DNA from: an uncultured Thioclava sp.
GTDB taxonomy: Bacteria > Pseudomonadota > Alphaproteobacteria > Rhodobacterales > Rhodobacteraceae
DNA: 50,408 bases
Assembly: GCF_913064665.1 (NCBI RefSeq)
Contig: NZ_CAJYBT010000026.1
Span: 1 to 50,408, forward strand
Direction: 5' to 3'
Shown: positions 43,012-50,408 of the stretch, one piece after another
Numbering within the stretch: position 1 is the stretch's first letter
Layout of the letters: each line of letters opens with the position of its first letter
Notes under the pieces: model-generated
Database searches by the model: none
Seen by the model: the letters and a program-made list of their open reading frames with translations, nothing else
Told to the model about the DNA's origin: nothing
Position numbers and translations under genes: made by a program

Positions 43012-43515
43012 CTATTGCTGTGCGCCGCTGCGGATTTCCTCGCGCCGGATCGGCATTTTGTCGATCGAGCGGATGATCTCGCGCGCGTCCCAAGGGCGGG
43101 GTTTGCGCAAATTCACGGTGCCGTCCTTGGCGATGATCACCAGCGAAAAGCCGCGTGGGCGCAGTTTCAGGCGCACTGCTGAGGGCGGGTTCGGAGTGGT
43201 ATCAGCAATCACCACCACATCGCGCGCCGCCAGTTCGGGCCAGCGCGCCTCAAGCAGGCGCATCTGGTCCTTGAAGGCGGGGTCAAACGGGCTGTCGGCA
43301 AAAACCACGACGGGGCGCTTTTGCCAGATCAGCGATTCTAGCGAGGCATCGGCCCCCGCGACCGGGGCAAAGCCGTTCGCATCAGCGGCGGTCTCTGGCG
43401 CGGTCGTTTGCGGCGTGGTGGGCGTATCGGGCAGAGGGGCCGTTTGCGCAGCGACCGCAAAGCCAAGGCACAGCGCCGCAAGGGCCGTGAGTGCAAGAAG
43501 TCGTGGTGATGCCAT
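43012..43515 (-). CDS. DUF4174-domain exported protein
   Basis: A 167-residue protein with a signal peptide (LLALTALAALCLGFAVA), a Pro/Thr-rich linker (TAPLPDTPTTPQTTAPETA) and a thioredoxin-like DUF4174 domain (LIWQKRPVVVFADSPFDPAFKDQMRLLEARWPELAARDVVVIAD; LIIAKDG-like VIIAKDGTVNLRKPRPW). The domain lacks a CXXC pair, so redox activity is unlikely. It is transcribed against pccA and divergent from the mcm leader. Confidence 0.85.
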   Translation of the reverse strand: MASPRLLALTALAALCLGFAVAAQTAPLPDTPTTPQTTAPETAADANGFAPVAGADASLESLIWQKRPVVVFADSPFDPAFKDQMRLLEARWPELAARDVVVIADTTPNPPSAVRLKLRPRGFSLVIIAKDGTVNLRKPRPWDAREIIRSIDKMPIRREEIRSGAQQ

Positions 43516-43678
43516 GATATGTTCTCCTGCCCAAGATATAGGTGCGCGGGCGCGGCCAAACCACGCCCTATCGCGTCAATTTTCGCAAAATACGCCTTTT
43601 AGACGCGTCTCAAGACGTTTCTGCGCACACTCGTCGTCGGGTGAAACGGGTTTGCTCCGTCGCATCGGCACGACGGCG

Positions 43679-43999
43679 ATGCAGGCGAGGATGTTGCAAA
43701 ATACCGATGCTTTAGCGGCCTGCGGCACGGCTTATTGGGGGCCAGACCGCACGCGCGTGGGGCTGGCGGGGGCAGGGCAGGGGGGCATGCGCCCCGATCA
43801 CGCGCGCTGGATGCCCTTAGACGGTGCACCGCGCGTCGCGATGGTGGCGCAATTTCTTGAGGATATCGCTTGGCTGCGCGTGGCGCTGCCGGGCATCGAC
43901 TGGATGGACGTTTCAGCCGAAAGGACGGGGGCCAACCCCGGCGCGGCGACAGAGGAAGAAGGACATGACCATGACCGACAAGCAAGCCGATTGGCGTAA
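43679..43999 (+). CDS. Possible uncharacterised protein overlapping the mcm start
   Basis: A 106-codon frame from ATG 43679 (or 43691) to 43999. Third-position GC looks coding and the product has a compact, Trp-containing sequence ([33 protein letters not shown]), ending in a histidine/aspartate patch. It overlaps the start of mcm by 35 bases in another frame, which would couple translation. No ribosome site better than GACGG is seen and no family is recognised. Confidence 0.45.
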   Translation: MQARMLQNTDALAACGTAYWGPDRTRVGLAGAGQGGMRPDHARWMPLDGAPRVAMVAQFLEDIAWLRVALPGIDWMDVSAERTGANPGAATEEEGHDHDRQASRLA

Positions 44000-46100
44000 G
44001 CTCGCCGAGAAGGAATTGCGCGGGCGCGCGCTTGAAGATCTCAACTGGCAGACGCTGGAGGGGATCGAGGTGAAGCCGCTTTACACCGAGGCGGATGTGG
44101 CGGGGCTGGAGCATCTGGGCGGCGTGCCCGGGATTGCGCCGTTTACTCGTGGCCCGCGCGCAACGATGTATGCTGGCCGCCCGTGGACGATCCGCCAATA
44201 TGCCGGCTTCTCGACCGCCGAGGAAAGCAACGCATTTTACCGCAAGGCGCTGGCGGCGGGGCAGCAGGGCGTGTCGGTGGCCTTCGATCTGGCAACCCAT
44301 CGCGGCTATGATAGCGACCATTCCCGCGTTGAGGGCGATGTCGGCAAGGCCGGTGTGGCGATTGACAGCGTCGAGGATATGAAGATCCTGTTTGATGGCA
44401 TCCCGCTGGATAAAGTCAGCGTTTCCATGACGATGAACGGTGCTGTGATTCCGATTCTGGCGAATTTTATCGTCACGGGCGAAGAGCAGGGCGTGGATCG
44501 CTCGGTCCTGTCGGGCACGATTCAGAACGATATTCTCAAAGAGTTCATGGTGCGCAACACCTATATCTACCCGCCCGAGCCGAGCATCCGCATCATCGCC
44601 GATATCATCGAATATACCGCCAATGAGATGCCGAAATTCAACTCGATCTCGATCTCGGGCTATCACATGCAAGAGGCAGGCGCGAACCTTGTGCAAGAGC
44701 TGGCCTTCACGCTGGCCGATGGGCGCGAATATGTGCGCACGGCGATCAATGCCGGGATGGATGTCGATAAATTCGCCGGACGGCTCAGCTTCTTCTTCGC
44801 GATCGGGATGAACTTCTTCATGGAGGCGGCGAAACTGCGTGCGGCGCGTTTGCTGTGGAGCCGCGTGATGAGCGAGTTCAACCCGCAAAAGCCGGGATCG
44901 AGCATGCTGCGCACCCATTGCCAGACCTCGGGCGTCAGTTTGGCCGAGCAGGACCCCTATAACAACGTGGTGCGCACCGCTTATGAGGCGATGGCGGCGG
45001 CGCTGGGGGGCACGCAAAGCTTGCACACGAATGCCTTGGACGAGGCCATTGCGCTGCCCACCGATTTCAGCGCCCGGATTGCGCGCAACACCCAGCTGAT
45101 CTTGCAGGAAGAGACCGGGATCACCCATGTCGTCGACCCGCTCGCGGGCAGCTATTACGTTGAAAGCCTCACGGCGGAGCTGGCCGATAAGGCTTGGGCG
45201 CTGATGGAGGAAGTCGAGGAAATGGGCGGCATGACCAAGGCCGTGGCCTCCGGCATGCCCAAACTGCGCATCGAGGAATCTGCGGCCAAGCGCCAAGCCA
45301 TGATCGACCGGGGTGAAGAGGTGATCGTGGGCGTGAACAAGTATCGTCTGGAAAAAGAAGACGATCTGGACATCCTTGATATCGACAACGTCAAGGTGCG
45401 CGACGGCCAGATTGCGCGGCTTGAAAAGATGCGGGCGACCCGCGACGAAGTGGCCTGTCAGGCAGCTTTGGACGAGATCACGCGGCGCGCGAAAGAGGGT
45501 GGCAACCTGCTGGAAGCGGCGGTTGATGCGGCGCGCGCGCGTGCCAGCGTAGGAGAGATTTCGATGGCGATGGAGAAAGAATTCGGCCGCCACCGCGCCG
45601 AGGTCAAAACGCTTTCGGGCGTGTATGGCGCGGCCTATGACGGCGATGAGGGCTTTGCCCAGATCCAGGCGGATGTCGAGGCATTCGCCGAGGAAGAGGG
45701 TCGTCGCCCGCGCATGCTGGTGGTCAAGATGGGCCAGGACGGGCATGATCGCGGCGCCAAGGTGATCGCGACAGCCTTCGCCGATATCGGCTTTGACGTC
45801 GATGTGGGGCCGCTGTTCCAGACACCGGATGAGGCCGCGCAGGACGCGATCGACAATGACGTGCATGTGGTGGGGATTTCCTCGCAAGCGGCGGGTCACA
45901 AGACGCTTGCACCCAAGCTGATCGAGGCGCTGCGGGCCAAAGGCGCGGACGATATTATCGTGATCTGCGGCGGGGTGATCCCGCAGCAGGACTATGATTT
46001 CTTGAAAAAAGCTGGGGTGAAGGCGATCTTCGGGCCGGGCACGAATATCCCCTCGGCTGCGCGCGAAATTCTGGAAATCCTGCGCAAAACGCGCAGCTAA
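43965..46100 (+). CDS. Methylmalonyl-CoA mutase
   Basis: A 711-residue adenosylcobalamin enzyme that converts (R)-methylmalonyl-CoA to succinyl-CoA. The N-terminal catalytic barrel contains [21 protein letters not shown] and SHTDHS-like YDSDHSRV; substrate segments [23 protein letters not shown] and [17 protein letters not shown] follow. The C-terminal B12 domain has the cobalamin-ligand motif [18 protein letters not shown] (about residues 585-602) and [10 protein letters not shown] single-chain, full-length form. ATG 43971 is an equally good start; the epimerase is not in this window. Confidence 0.97.
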   Translation: MTMTDKQADWRKLAEKELRGRALEDLNWQTLEGIEVKPLYTEADVAGLEHLGGVPGIAPFTRGPRATMYAGRPWTIRQYAGFSTAEESNAFYRKALAAGQQGVSVAFDLATHRGYDSDHSRVEGDVGKAGVAIDSVEDMKILFDGIPLDKVSVSMTMNGAVIPILANFIVTGEEQGVDRSVLSGTIQNDILKEFMVRNTYIYPPEPSIRIIADIIEYTANEMPKFNSISISGYHMQEAGANLVQELAFTLADGREYVRTAINAGMDVDKFAGRLSFFFAIGMNFFMEAAKLRAARLLWSRVMSEFNPQKPGSSMLRTHCQTSGVSLAEQDPYNNVVRTAYEAMAAALGGTQSLHTNALDEAIALPTDFSARIARNTQLILQEETGITHVVDPLAGSYYVESLTAELADKAWALMEEVEEMGGMTKAVASGMPKLRIEESAAKRQAMIDRGEEVIVGVNKYRLEKEDDLDILDIDNVKVRDGQIARLEKMRATRDEVACQAALDEITRRAKEGGNLLEAAVDAARARASVGEISMAMEKEFGRHRAEVKTLSGVYGAAYDGDEGFAQIQADVEAFAEEEGRRPRMLVVKMGQDGHDRGAKVIATAFADIGFDVDVGPLFQTPDEAAQDAIDNDVHVVGISSQAAGHKTLAPKLIEALRAKGADDIIVICGGVIPQQDYDFLKKAGVKAIFGPGTNIPSAAREILEILRKTRS

Positions 46101-46114
46101 ACAAAATTGCGGGT

Positions 46115-46132
46115 CGGGGGCGGGTGCCCCCG
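46115..46132 (+). other. Hairpin after the methylmalonyl-CoA mutase gene
   Basis: CGGGGGC (46115-46121) and GCCCCCG (46126-46132), perfect seven-pair stem with a 4-base loop, 14 bases after the stop. No T-run; may act as a weak or factor-assisted terminator toward purK. Confidence 0.5.
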
Positions 46133-46152
46133 GCCTTGCGTATCAGGGCGCG

Positions 46153-47217
46153 TTACAGGATGCGGTTCACATGGCCCATCTTACGACCCGGCTTGACCTC
46201 GGCCTTGCCATACAGATGGATCTGCGTGCGCGGCTTGTTCGCCAGTTCCGGCACGCGATCCATATCATCGCCGATCAGGTTTTCCATCTCGACATCGACA
46301 TGGCGAGACCCGTCGCCCAGCGGCCAGCCGGTGATCGCGCGGATATGCTGTTCGAACTGATCCACGGCGCAGCCCGCCTGCGTCCAATGGCCGGAATTAT
46401 GCACGCGCGGCGCGAATTCGTTGACGATCAGCGCGTCTTTGGTGACGAATAGCTCGACCCCGATCACGCCGACATAATCCAGCTTGTTCAATATTTTGGC
46501 GGCGATCAGCACGGCATCGGTGCGCTGGCTGGGCGAGATCGCGGCGGGCACGGTCGTGGTGTGCAAGATGCCATCGGTATGTACGTTCTGGCCCGGATCG
46601 AAACAGGCAATCGCGCCATCCAACCCGCGCGCGCCGATCACCGAAATCTCGGTCTGGAAGTCAACGAAGCCCTCATAAACTGCGGGCGCTCCGGCCAGCG
46701 AAGCCAGCGCGGACTCGCCCTGTTCGGGGGCGCGGATTACGGCCTGGCCCTTGCCGTCATAGCCGAAACGACGGGTTTTCAGGATCGCTGGGCAGCCGAT
46801 TTCCGCGATCGCTTCGGCCAGATCGATACTGTCATCGACGGCGCCAAAAGGCGCGGTGCTCAGACCCAGTTCGCTGAGAAAGGCCTTTTCCAGCAGCCGA
46901 TCCTGAGAGACCGCCAGCGCACGGCGATTGGGGCGGATCGGTTTGAGCGTTTCGAGCAGATCGAGCGCCGAGGTCGGGACGTTTTCAAACTCATAGGTGA
47001 TCACATCGACGCTGGCGGCAAAGGCACGCAGCGCGGCCTCGTCATCGTAAGCGGCGGTGGTCACGGCATGGGCGACATCGGCGGCGGGCGGGTTCGCACC
47101 GGGTTCAAAAATATGGGTTTTAAAGCCAAGCCGTGAGGCCGCGACGGACAGCATCCGCCCCAACTGCCCACCGCCCAAAATGCCGATGACGGACCCAGTT
47201 GCCAGCGCCTCAGTCAT
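46153..47217 (-). CDS. purK: N5-carboxyaminoimidazole ribonucleotide synthase
   Basis: A 354-residue ATP-grasp enzyme of purine synthesis: N-terminal [24 protein letters not shown]-binding region [12 protein letters not shown], and C-terminal [13 protein letters not shown]. It carboxylates aminoimidazole ribonucleotide with bicarbonate and ATP to N5-CAIR. ATG 47217 (8-base overlap with purE) gives the expected N-terminus; purE then mutates the product. Operon purE-purK. Confidence 0.96.
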   Translation of the reverse strand: MTEALATGSVIGILGGGQLGRMLSVAASRLGFKTHIFEPGANPPAADVAHAVTTAAYDDEAALRAFAASVDVITYEFENVPTSALDLLETLKPIRPNRRALAVSQDRLLEKAFLSELGLSTAPFGAVDDSIDLAEAIAEIGCPAILKTRRFGYDGKGQAVIRAPEQGESALASLAGAPAVYEGFVDFQTEISVIGARGLDGAIACFDPGQNVHTDGILHTTTVPAAISPSQRTDAVLIAAKILNKLDYVGVIGVELFVTKDALIVNEFAPRVHNSGHWTQAGCAVDQFEQHIRAITGWPLGDGSRHVDVEMENLIGDDMDRVPELANKPRTQIHLYGKAEVKPGRKMGHVNRIL

Positions 47218-47695
47218 CTTGCGGCTCCTGCGGGATTGAGGCCGAGAGGGCCGTGCGCCACGCATCAAGCCGCTGCGCCAGATCGGGGTCGTTCAGCGCC
47301 AAGATACCCGCCGCCATCAGCCCGGCATTGGCCGCGCCCGCAGCGCCAATCGCCATTGTGGCAACCGGGAAACCCTTGGGCATTTGCACGATGGAATAAA
47401 GACTGTCGACACCCGAAAGCGCGCGGGTCTGAATCGGCACGCCGATCACCGGCACGCGGGTTTTTGACGCCATCATGCCGGGCAGATGCGCCGCACCGCC
47501 AGCGCCTGCGATGATCACATGCAAGCCGCGATCCACGGCGGTTTTGCCGTACTCCCACAGCCGGTCTGGCGTACGATGGGCCGAGACGATGCGGCTCTCA
47601 TAGGCCACGCCGAGTTCATCGAGAACAGTTGCCGCCTCTTTCATCGTGGGCCAGTCGGACTGGCTCCCCATGATGATTCCCACTTTCACGCTCAT
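47210..47695 (-). CDS. purE: N5-carboxyaminoimidazole ribonucleotide mutase
   Basis: A 161-residue class I Pur[18 protein letters not shown] (residues 6-22), [13 protein letters not shown] with the active-site His, and [11 protein letters not shown]. Moves the carboxyl group of N5-CAIR to C4 to give CAIR. First gene of the pur pair; upstream 81 bases lead to the DUF465 gene on the same strand. Confidence 0.97.
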   Translation of the reverse strand: MSVKVGIIMGSQSDWPTMKEAATVLDELGVAYESRIVSAHRTPDRLWEYGKTAVDRGLHVIIAGAGGAAHLPGMMASKTRVPVIGVPIQTRALSGVDSLYSIVQMPKGFPVATMAIGAAGAANAGLMAAGILALNDPDLAQRLDAWRTALSASIPQEPQDD

Positions 47696-47776
47696 AAAAC
47701 GCCCTCTCGCAGATCAAGGGCGCACTATAGAAAGCTGTGGCGTGGCGGCAAGCCCTGCGCCGGGCGTTTCGGGGGC

Positions 47777-47995
47777 TTAGGCGATGATGTCGGGGGTAAG
47801 CTGGTCTTCGATCCGCGCGATCTTATCTTTCAGCGCCAGTTTTTGCTTTTTCAGCCGCACAAGGCGCAACTGATCGGAATGCACCGCCTCGGTGAGGGCG
47901 TGAATCGCCTCGTCAAGATCGCGGTGTTCGCGTTTGAGAACCTCGAGTTCCACGCGCAGCACCTCATCGTGCTCCATCTCGATACGAGCGTTCAT
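47777..47995 (-). CDS. YdcH/DUF465 family protein (second copy)
   Basis: A 72-residue highly charged helical protein (VLRVELEVLKREHRDLDEAIHALTEAVHSDQLRLVRLKKQKLALKDKIARIEDQL), the DUF465 hairpin in its clearest form. Function unknown. It is upstream of purE on the same strand and could be the first gene of that transcript. Confidence 0.9.
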   Translation of the reverse strand: MNARIEMEHDEVLRVELEVLKREHRDLDEAIHALTEAVHSDQLRLVRLKKQKLALKDKIARIEDQLTPDIIA

Positions 47996-48113
47996 ATGCG
48001 CAAATCCGCTTGTGATGACAAAAAGCCCGACTCAGCAAGGGCGGACAGGGAACTCTTATACCAAATTCTTACCTCTGCGGGAAAAAATCAACATTAACGA
48101 TGGCGGCTTGGCA

Positions 48114-48142
48114 CTTGCAGTGACGTGCCCGGCTGCCCATAT
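48114..48142 (+). promoter_or_regulatory. Candidate heat-shock (RpoH-type) promoter of hsp20
   Basis: CTTGCAG (48114-48120), 15-base spacer, CCCATAT (48136-48142) resembles the sigma-32 consensus CTTGAAA-N(11-15)-CCCCAT. A start near 48150 would leave a leader of about 65 bases. Position by eye. Confidence 0.45.
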
Positions 48143-48213
48143 TTTCATCAGAACGGGTTGCCGACGCGCGGGGCCCGGATTTTTGCAATGTCGCTTGGAC
48201 AAGGGCATGCCTG

Positions 48214-48627
48214 ATGACGAAACTAAGCTTTGGAGCGCATCCCTATCTGTTAGGGTTTGACCAGTTGGAGCGCCTAGTTGAGCGCACCGCAAAGGCGGGG
48301 TCTGATACCTATCCGCCCTATAATATTGAACAAAGCGGTGAGGATCGCTTTCGGATCACGCTGGCGGTGGCCGGTTTTGGCGAAGACGATCTGGCGATCA
48401 CGCTGGAAGATCGGGCCTTGGTGATCCGTGGACGCCAGTCTGAAGAGGCGGGCGAAAAACTGTATCTGCATCGTGGCATTGCCGCACGGGCCTTTCAGCG
48501 CAGCTTCGTGCTGGCCGATGGGGTCGATGTGGCAGGGGCGGCGATGGAAAACGGTTTGCTGCACATTGATCTGATGCGCTCTGCGCCAGATCGGATCGTG
48601 CAAAGTATTCCGATCAAACGCGAATGA
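48214..48627 (+). CDS. Small heat-shock protein (Hsp20/IbpA type)
   Basis: A 137-residue alpha-crystallin-domain chaperone: YPPYNIEQSGEDRFRITLAVAGFGEDDLAITLEDRALVIRGRQ and LYLHRGIAARAFQRSFVLADGVDV match the class-A IbpA type, with the C-terminal IPIK anchor reduced to SIPIKRE. It binds unfolding proteins and prevents aggregation. Followed by DUF1150 in the same operon (17 bases between), a pairing I know from alphaproteobacteria. Confidence 0.95.
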   Translation: MTKLSFGAHPYLLGFDQLERLVERTAKAGSDTYPPYNIEQSGEDRFRITLAVAGFGEDDLAITLEDRALVIRGRQSEEAGEKLYLHRGIAARAFQRSFVLADGVDVAGAAMENGLLHIDLMRSAPDRIVQSIPIKRE

Positions 48628-48644
48628 GGCAGGAGGACGCAGCT

Positions 48645-48872
48645 ATGGAAACGAAATACGATTTTGGGGGCGAGCGCGACGATCGCATCGTCTATATCCG
48701 CGAAGTGGCGGTCGTGGATTTGCCCCAAGAGATGCAAGATGAACTGGCCGGGATCGACCATTTGTATGCCGTTCACGATGAGAATGGCGAACGCTTGGCC
48801 TTGGTCAAGGATCGCGCGGTGGCCTTTATGGTCGCGCGTGAGAATGATCTGGCTCCGGTCTCGGTGCACTGA
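48645..48872 (+). CDS. DUF1150 family protein
   Basis: A 75-residue protein (IVYIREVAVVDLPQEMQDEL; LYAVHDENGERLALVKDRAVAFMVARENDLAPVSVH) typical of DUF1150, which commonly follows an hsp20 gene. Function unknown, presumably in the heat response. AGGAGG precedes the ATG; its stop is adjacent to the convergent pqiA-like gene. Confidence 0.9.
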   Translation: METKYDFGGERDDRIVYIREVAVVDLPQEMQDELAGIDHLYAVHDENGERLALVKDRAVAFMVARENDLAPVSVH

Positions 48873-49319
48873 TCACAATGAGCTTGGGCGTGCGCTGCGG
48901 CGCGCGTCCAAAATTGAGATCGCAAGCGATGCAGCGACGCAAAAGGTGAACAGATAAAGACCCCATCCGGTCTCGATCCGTCCCAATCCCATCCCCTTGG
49001 CCAGCACGATATAGAGCGCGATCAAAAAGATGTCGGCCATCGCCAGCTTGCCAAGCATCCCCAGCGCCGGGCGCAGCCGATCCGAGGCAAGACCGAACTG
49101 CACCAAAGCCAGCCCGATCACCTTCAAATAGGGTGCAAACAGCGCCAGAAACGTGACCGTCACGGCCAAGAACACATCCGTGCCCCACAGGCTTTGCAAG
49201 CCCGACAGCACCGAGATCGTGTCGAGGTCGAAAAACGGCAGCCAGCCGGCGCGCAGGATCGGCGCGGCCCAAGCGATGGGAAACAAAATCAGCAGCGCCA
49301 GATTGGCGAATTTCAACAT
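48873..49319 (-). CDS. Paraquat-inducible protein A-like membrane protein
   Basis: A 148-residue membrane protein with about four spans and the PqiA pattern (FFDLDTISVLSGLQSLWG; FAPYLKVIGLALVQFG; GMLGKLAMADIFLIALYIV). Only one PqiA domain, where E. coli PqiA has two. PqiA/YebS-type proteins accompany MCE lipid-transport systems, and MlaF lies 300 bases away. ATG 49319 preferred over an upstream open extension of 17 codons. Confidence 0.85.
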   Translation of the reverse strand: MLKFANLALLILFPIAWAAPILRAGWLPFFDLDTISVLSGLQSLWGTDVFLAVTVTFLALFAPYLKVIGLALVQFGLASDRLRPALGMLGKLAMADIFLIALYIVLAKGMGLGRIETGWGLYLFTFCVAASLAISILDARRSARPSSL

Positions 49320-49378
49320 CGGGTGCGCCGGGTCCTGAGGCCGTCCTGAGGGCCGTGAGTTTGGACGCAAAAGCGCCG

Positions 49379-49564
49379 CTATTTCTTGGGCATCGGCACC
49401 ACATTGGGCTGCGTGCCACCATCCTGCAACTCGTAGCCGAGCGTGGGCGGAATGTCACGCAGATCGCGGCTTTGCAGGCTCATCTGCATGGCGAGTTCCA
49501 GCAATTCGGGTTCCAGCCCGCCCAGATCGGGGAGGCGGCGCAAATGGGTGATCCGCTCGGGCAT
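49379..49564 (-). CDS. Small uncharacterised protein downstream of mlaF
   Basis: A 61-codon frame starting MPERITHLRRLPDLGGLEPELLELAMQM, ending VVPMPKK. No ribosome site is visible, and the same frame stays open and coding-like upstream (AYRAAHKIDRGGVFALSGEF) back into the end of mlaF without any ATG, GTG or TTG. It may therefore start at a rare codon or be fused by frameshift. Family not recognised. Confidence 0.5.
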   Translation of the reverse strand: MPERITHLRRLPDLGGLEPELLELAMQMSLQSRDLRDIPPTLGYELQDGGTQPNVVPMPKK

Positions 49565-49638
49565 CGCGTCAAATTCGCCAGACAGCGCGAAAACGCCGCC
49601 GCGATCAATCTTATGGGCGGCGCGATAGGCGCGTGCGA

Positions 49639-50385
49639 TTAGCGCAACGTCTCGATCGGGCCTTCGGCGCGTCCGTGGATGAATTGCTGGACGTAAGGGT
49701 CTGAGGTTGTGTCCAACTCCGCGATCGGCCCTTCCCAGCGGATCTTGCCCGCATGGATCATCGCCACCCGGTCGGCAATCGCGCGCACCGAGGTCATATC
49801 ATGGGTGATGGTGATCGCGGTGGCCCCCATCTCGGTCACGATTTCACGGATCAGTTCATTGATGACGCCCGCCATGATCGGGTCGAGCCCAGTGGTCGGT
49901 TCGTCGAAAAAGATGATCTCGGGCTCGGCGGCGATGGCGCGTGCAAGGCCGACGCGCTTTTGCATCCCGCCCGAGAGTTCTGCGGGGTAAAGATCGGCCA
50001 CATCCGCATCCAGCCCGACGCGGCGCAGCTTTTCGATGGCGATGGCGCGGGCCTCGTCCTTGGGGCGCGCAAGCGAGCCGCGCAGCAACCGGAAGGCCAC
50101 GTTTTGCCAGACCGGCAGGCTGTCAAACAATGCGCCACCCTGAAATAGCATGCCAAAGCGGGTCAGGAAGGCCTCGCGCTCGCCCTGCGCCACGTCCTGA
50201 CCATCCAGCTTGATGGTGCCGCCATCGGGATGCACCAGCCCAAGGATGCATTTCAGCAGCACCGATTTGCCCGTCCCTGACCCGCCGATGATGACGGTGG
50301 ATTGCCCCGAAGGCACGACCAGATCGACGCCGCGCAGCACCTGCTTGGAGCCGAAGGATTTGGTGAGGGCGGAGAGCTCGATCAT
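49639..50385 (-). CDS. mlaF: Phospholipid ABC transporter ATP-binding protein
   Basis: A 248-residue ATPase: Walker A IGGSGTGKSVLLK (about residues 34-46), LSGGMQKRVGLARA and EIIFFDEPTTGLDP, with the MlaF/Ttg2A features GMLFQGGALFDSLPVWQNVAF and DPIMAGVINELI. It energises phospholipid movement between inner and outer membrane. ATG overlaps the stop of the upstream gene (ATGA). Confidence 0.95.
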   Translation of the reverse strand: MIELSALTKSFGSKQVLRGVDLVVPSGQSTVIIGGSGTGKSVLLKCILGLVHPDGGTIKLDGQDVAQGEREAFLTRFGMLFQGGALFDSLPVWQNVAFRLLRGSLARPKDEARAIAIEKLRRVGLDADVADLYPAELSGGMQKRVGLARAIAAEPEIIFFDEPTTGLDPIMAGVINELIREIVTEMGATAITITHDMTSVRAIADRVAMIHAGKIRWEGPIAELDTTSDPYVQQFIHGRAEGPIETLR

Positions 50386-50408
50386 GCGGAGAAGAACGCT
50401 TCGGTGAG
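50382..50408 (-). CDS. mlaE: C-terminal end of the gene upstream of mlaF, probably the permease mlaE
   Basis: The frame coming from the right edge reads LTEAFFSA and stops at TGA overlapping the mlaF ATG. Eight residues cannot prove identity; mlaE is inferred because it is the usual gene before mlaF and the hydrophobic ending fits. Confidence 0.45.
   Translation of the reverse strand, partial: LTEAFFSA

Noticed and set aside
43516-43964. Cobalamin riboswitch upstream of the B12-dependent mutase
   Set aside because: I looked for the conserved B12-box and its surrounding stems here and in the pccA leader and found nothing comparable.
43599-45899. Very long (766-codon) open frame on the minus strand opposite methylmalonyl-CoA mutase
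   Set aside because: Antisense to a certain gene; the product is a Arg/His/Ala-rich string without domain pattern, as expected from the reverse frame of GC-rich coding DNA.
1-50408. tRNA genes, CRISPR arrays, insertion sequences or prophage
   Set aside because: No cloverleaf with TTCGANTC arm, no regular direct repeats, and no transposase, integrase or phage-like protein was seen on either strand.

Overview
The window is high-GC alphaproteobacterial chromosome, most likely from a member of the Rhodobacterales (Rhodobacter/Paracoccus-like). The evidence is the gene content (a ScfR/PccR-type regulator beside propionyl-CoA carboxylase, a choXWV/betIBA choline locus, an Hsp20-DUF1150 pair, a DUF6497 protein), GC-rich codon use, tightly packed genes with many 4-base ATGA overlaps, and copies of a GGATATTT-type intergenic element of the kind I associate with this order. 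I see no tRNA, rRNA, CRISPR array, insertion sequence or prophage. Apart from a compositionally lighter stretch at the left edge, the window reads as ordinary core chromosome.

Layout. 1-0.8 kb: tail of an unknown gene and a low-GC GNAT acetyltransferase. 0.9-4.9 kb: AzlCD amino-acid exporter, MobA with a coupled GNAT enzyme, a membrane/coiled-coil protein and GreA. 5.2-12.1 kb: ETF-ubiquinone oxidoreductase, a small unknown protein, an exported TPR protein overlapping ispE, a cold-shock protein and a GAPDH paralogue. 12.2-16.3 kb: Bax-inhibitor-like membrane protein, quinone oxidoreductase, PraR-like XRE regulator, HisN-type phosphatase and 5-formyl-THF cyclo-ligase. 16.3-20.5 kb: MgtE, then guanine deaminase facing an 8-oxoguanine-type deaminase. 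20.7-27.2 kb: YebC, a lipoprotein, a DASS transporter with TrkA-C domains, a YmdB-type phosphodiesterase, the divergent ArgP/ArgO pair and an EamA exporter.

27.3-34.7 kb is a complete choline-to-glycine-betaine module: ChoX, ChoW and ChoV import choline, BetA and BetB oxidise it, and BetI sits in the divergent promoter region with a palindromic operator. An unidentified exported protein is stitched by ATGA overlaps between choX and choW.

35.8-46.1 kb is a propionyl-CoA assimilation locus: the PccR-type regulator, pccB, four or more small envelope or unknown genes, pccA, a DUF4174 protein and B12-dependent methylmalonyl-CoA mutase. TTTGCAAA boxes crowd the pccR-pccB intergenic region. Between a small unknown gene and a lipoprotein gene upstream of pccA lies a non-coding stretch with nested inverted repeats, a textbook intrinsic terminator and two TTTGCAAA-like boxes in front. 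It is my best candidate for an undescribed element (a possible PccR-linked small RNA or RNA leader).

46.1-50.4 kb holds purK-purE, a DUF465 protein, Hsp20-DUF1150 with a heat-shock-like promoter, a single-domain PqiA protein, and MlaF with the last codons of an upstream gene, probably mlaE. All functional calls come from reading motifs by eye; no database search was run.
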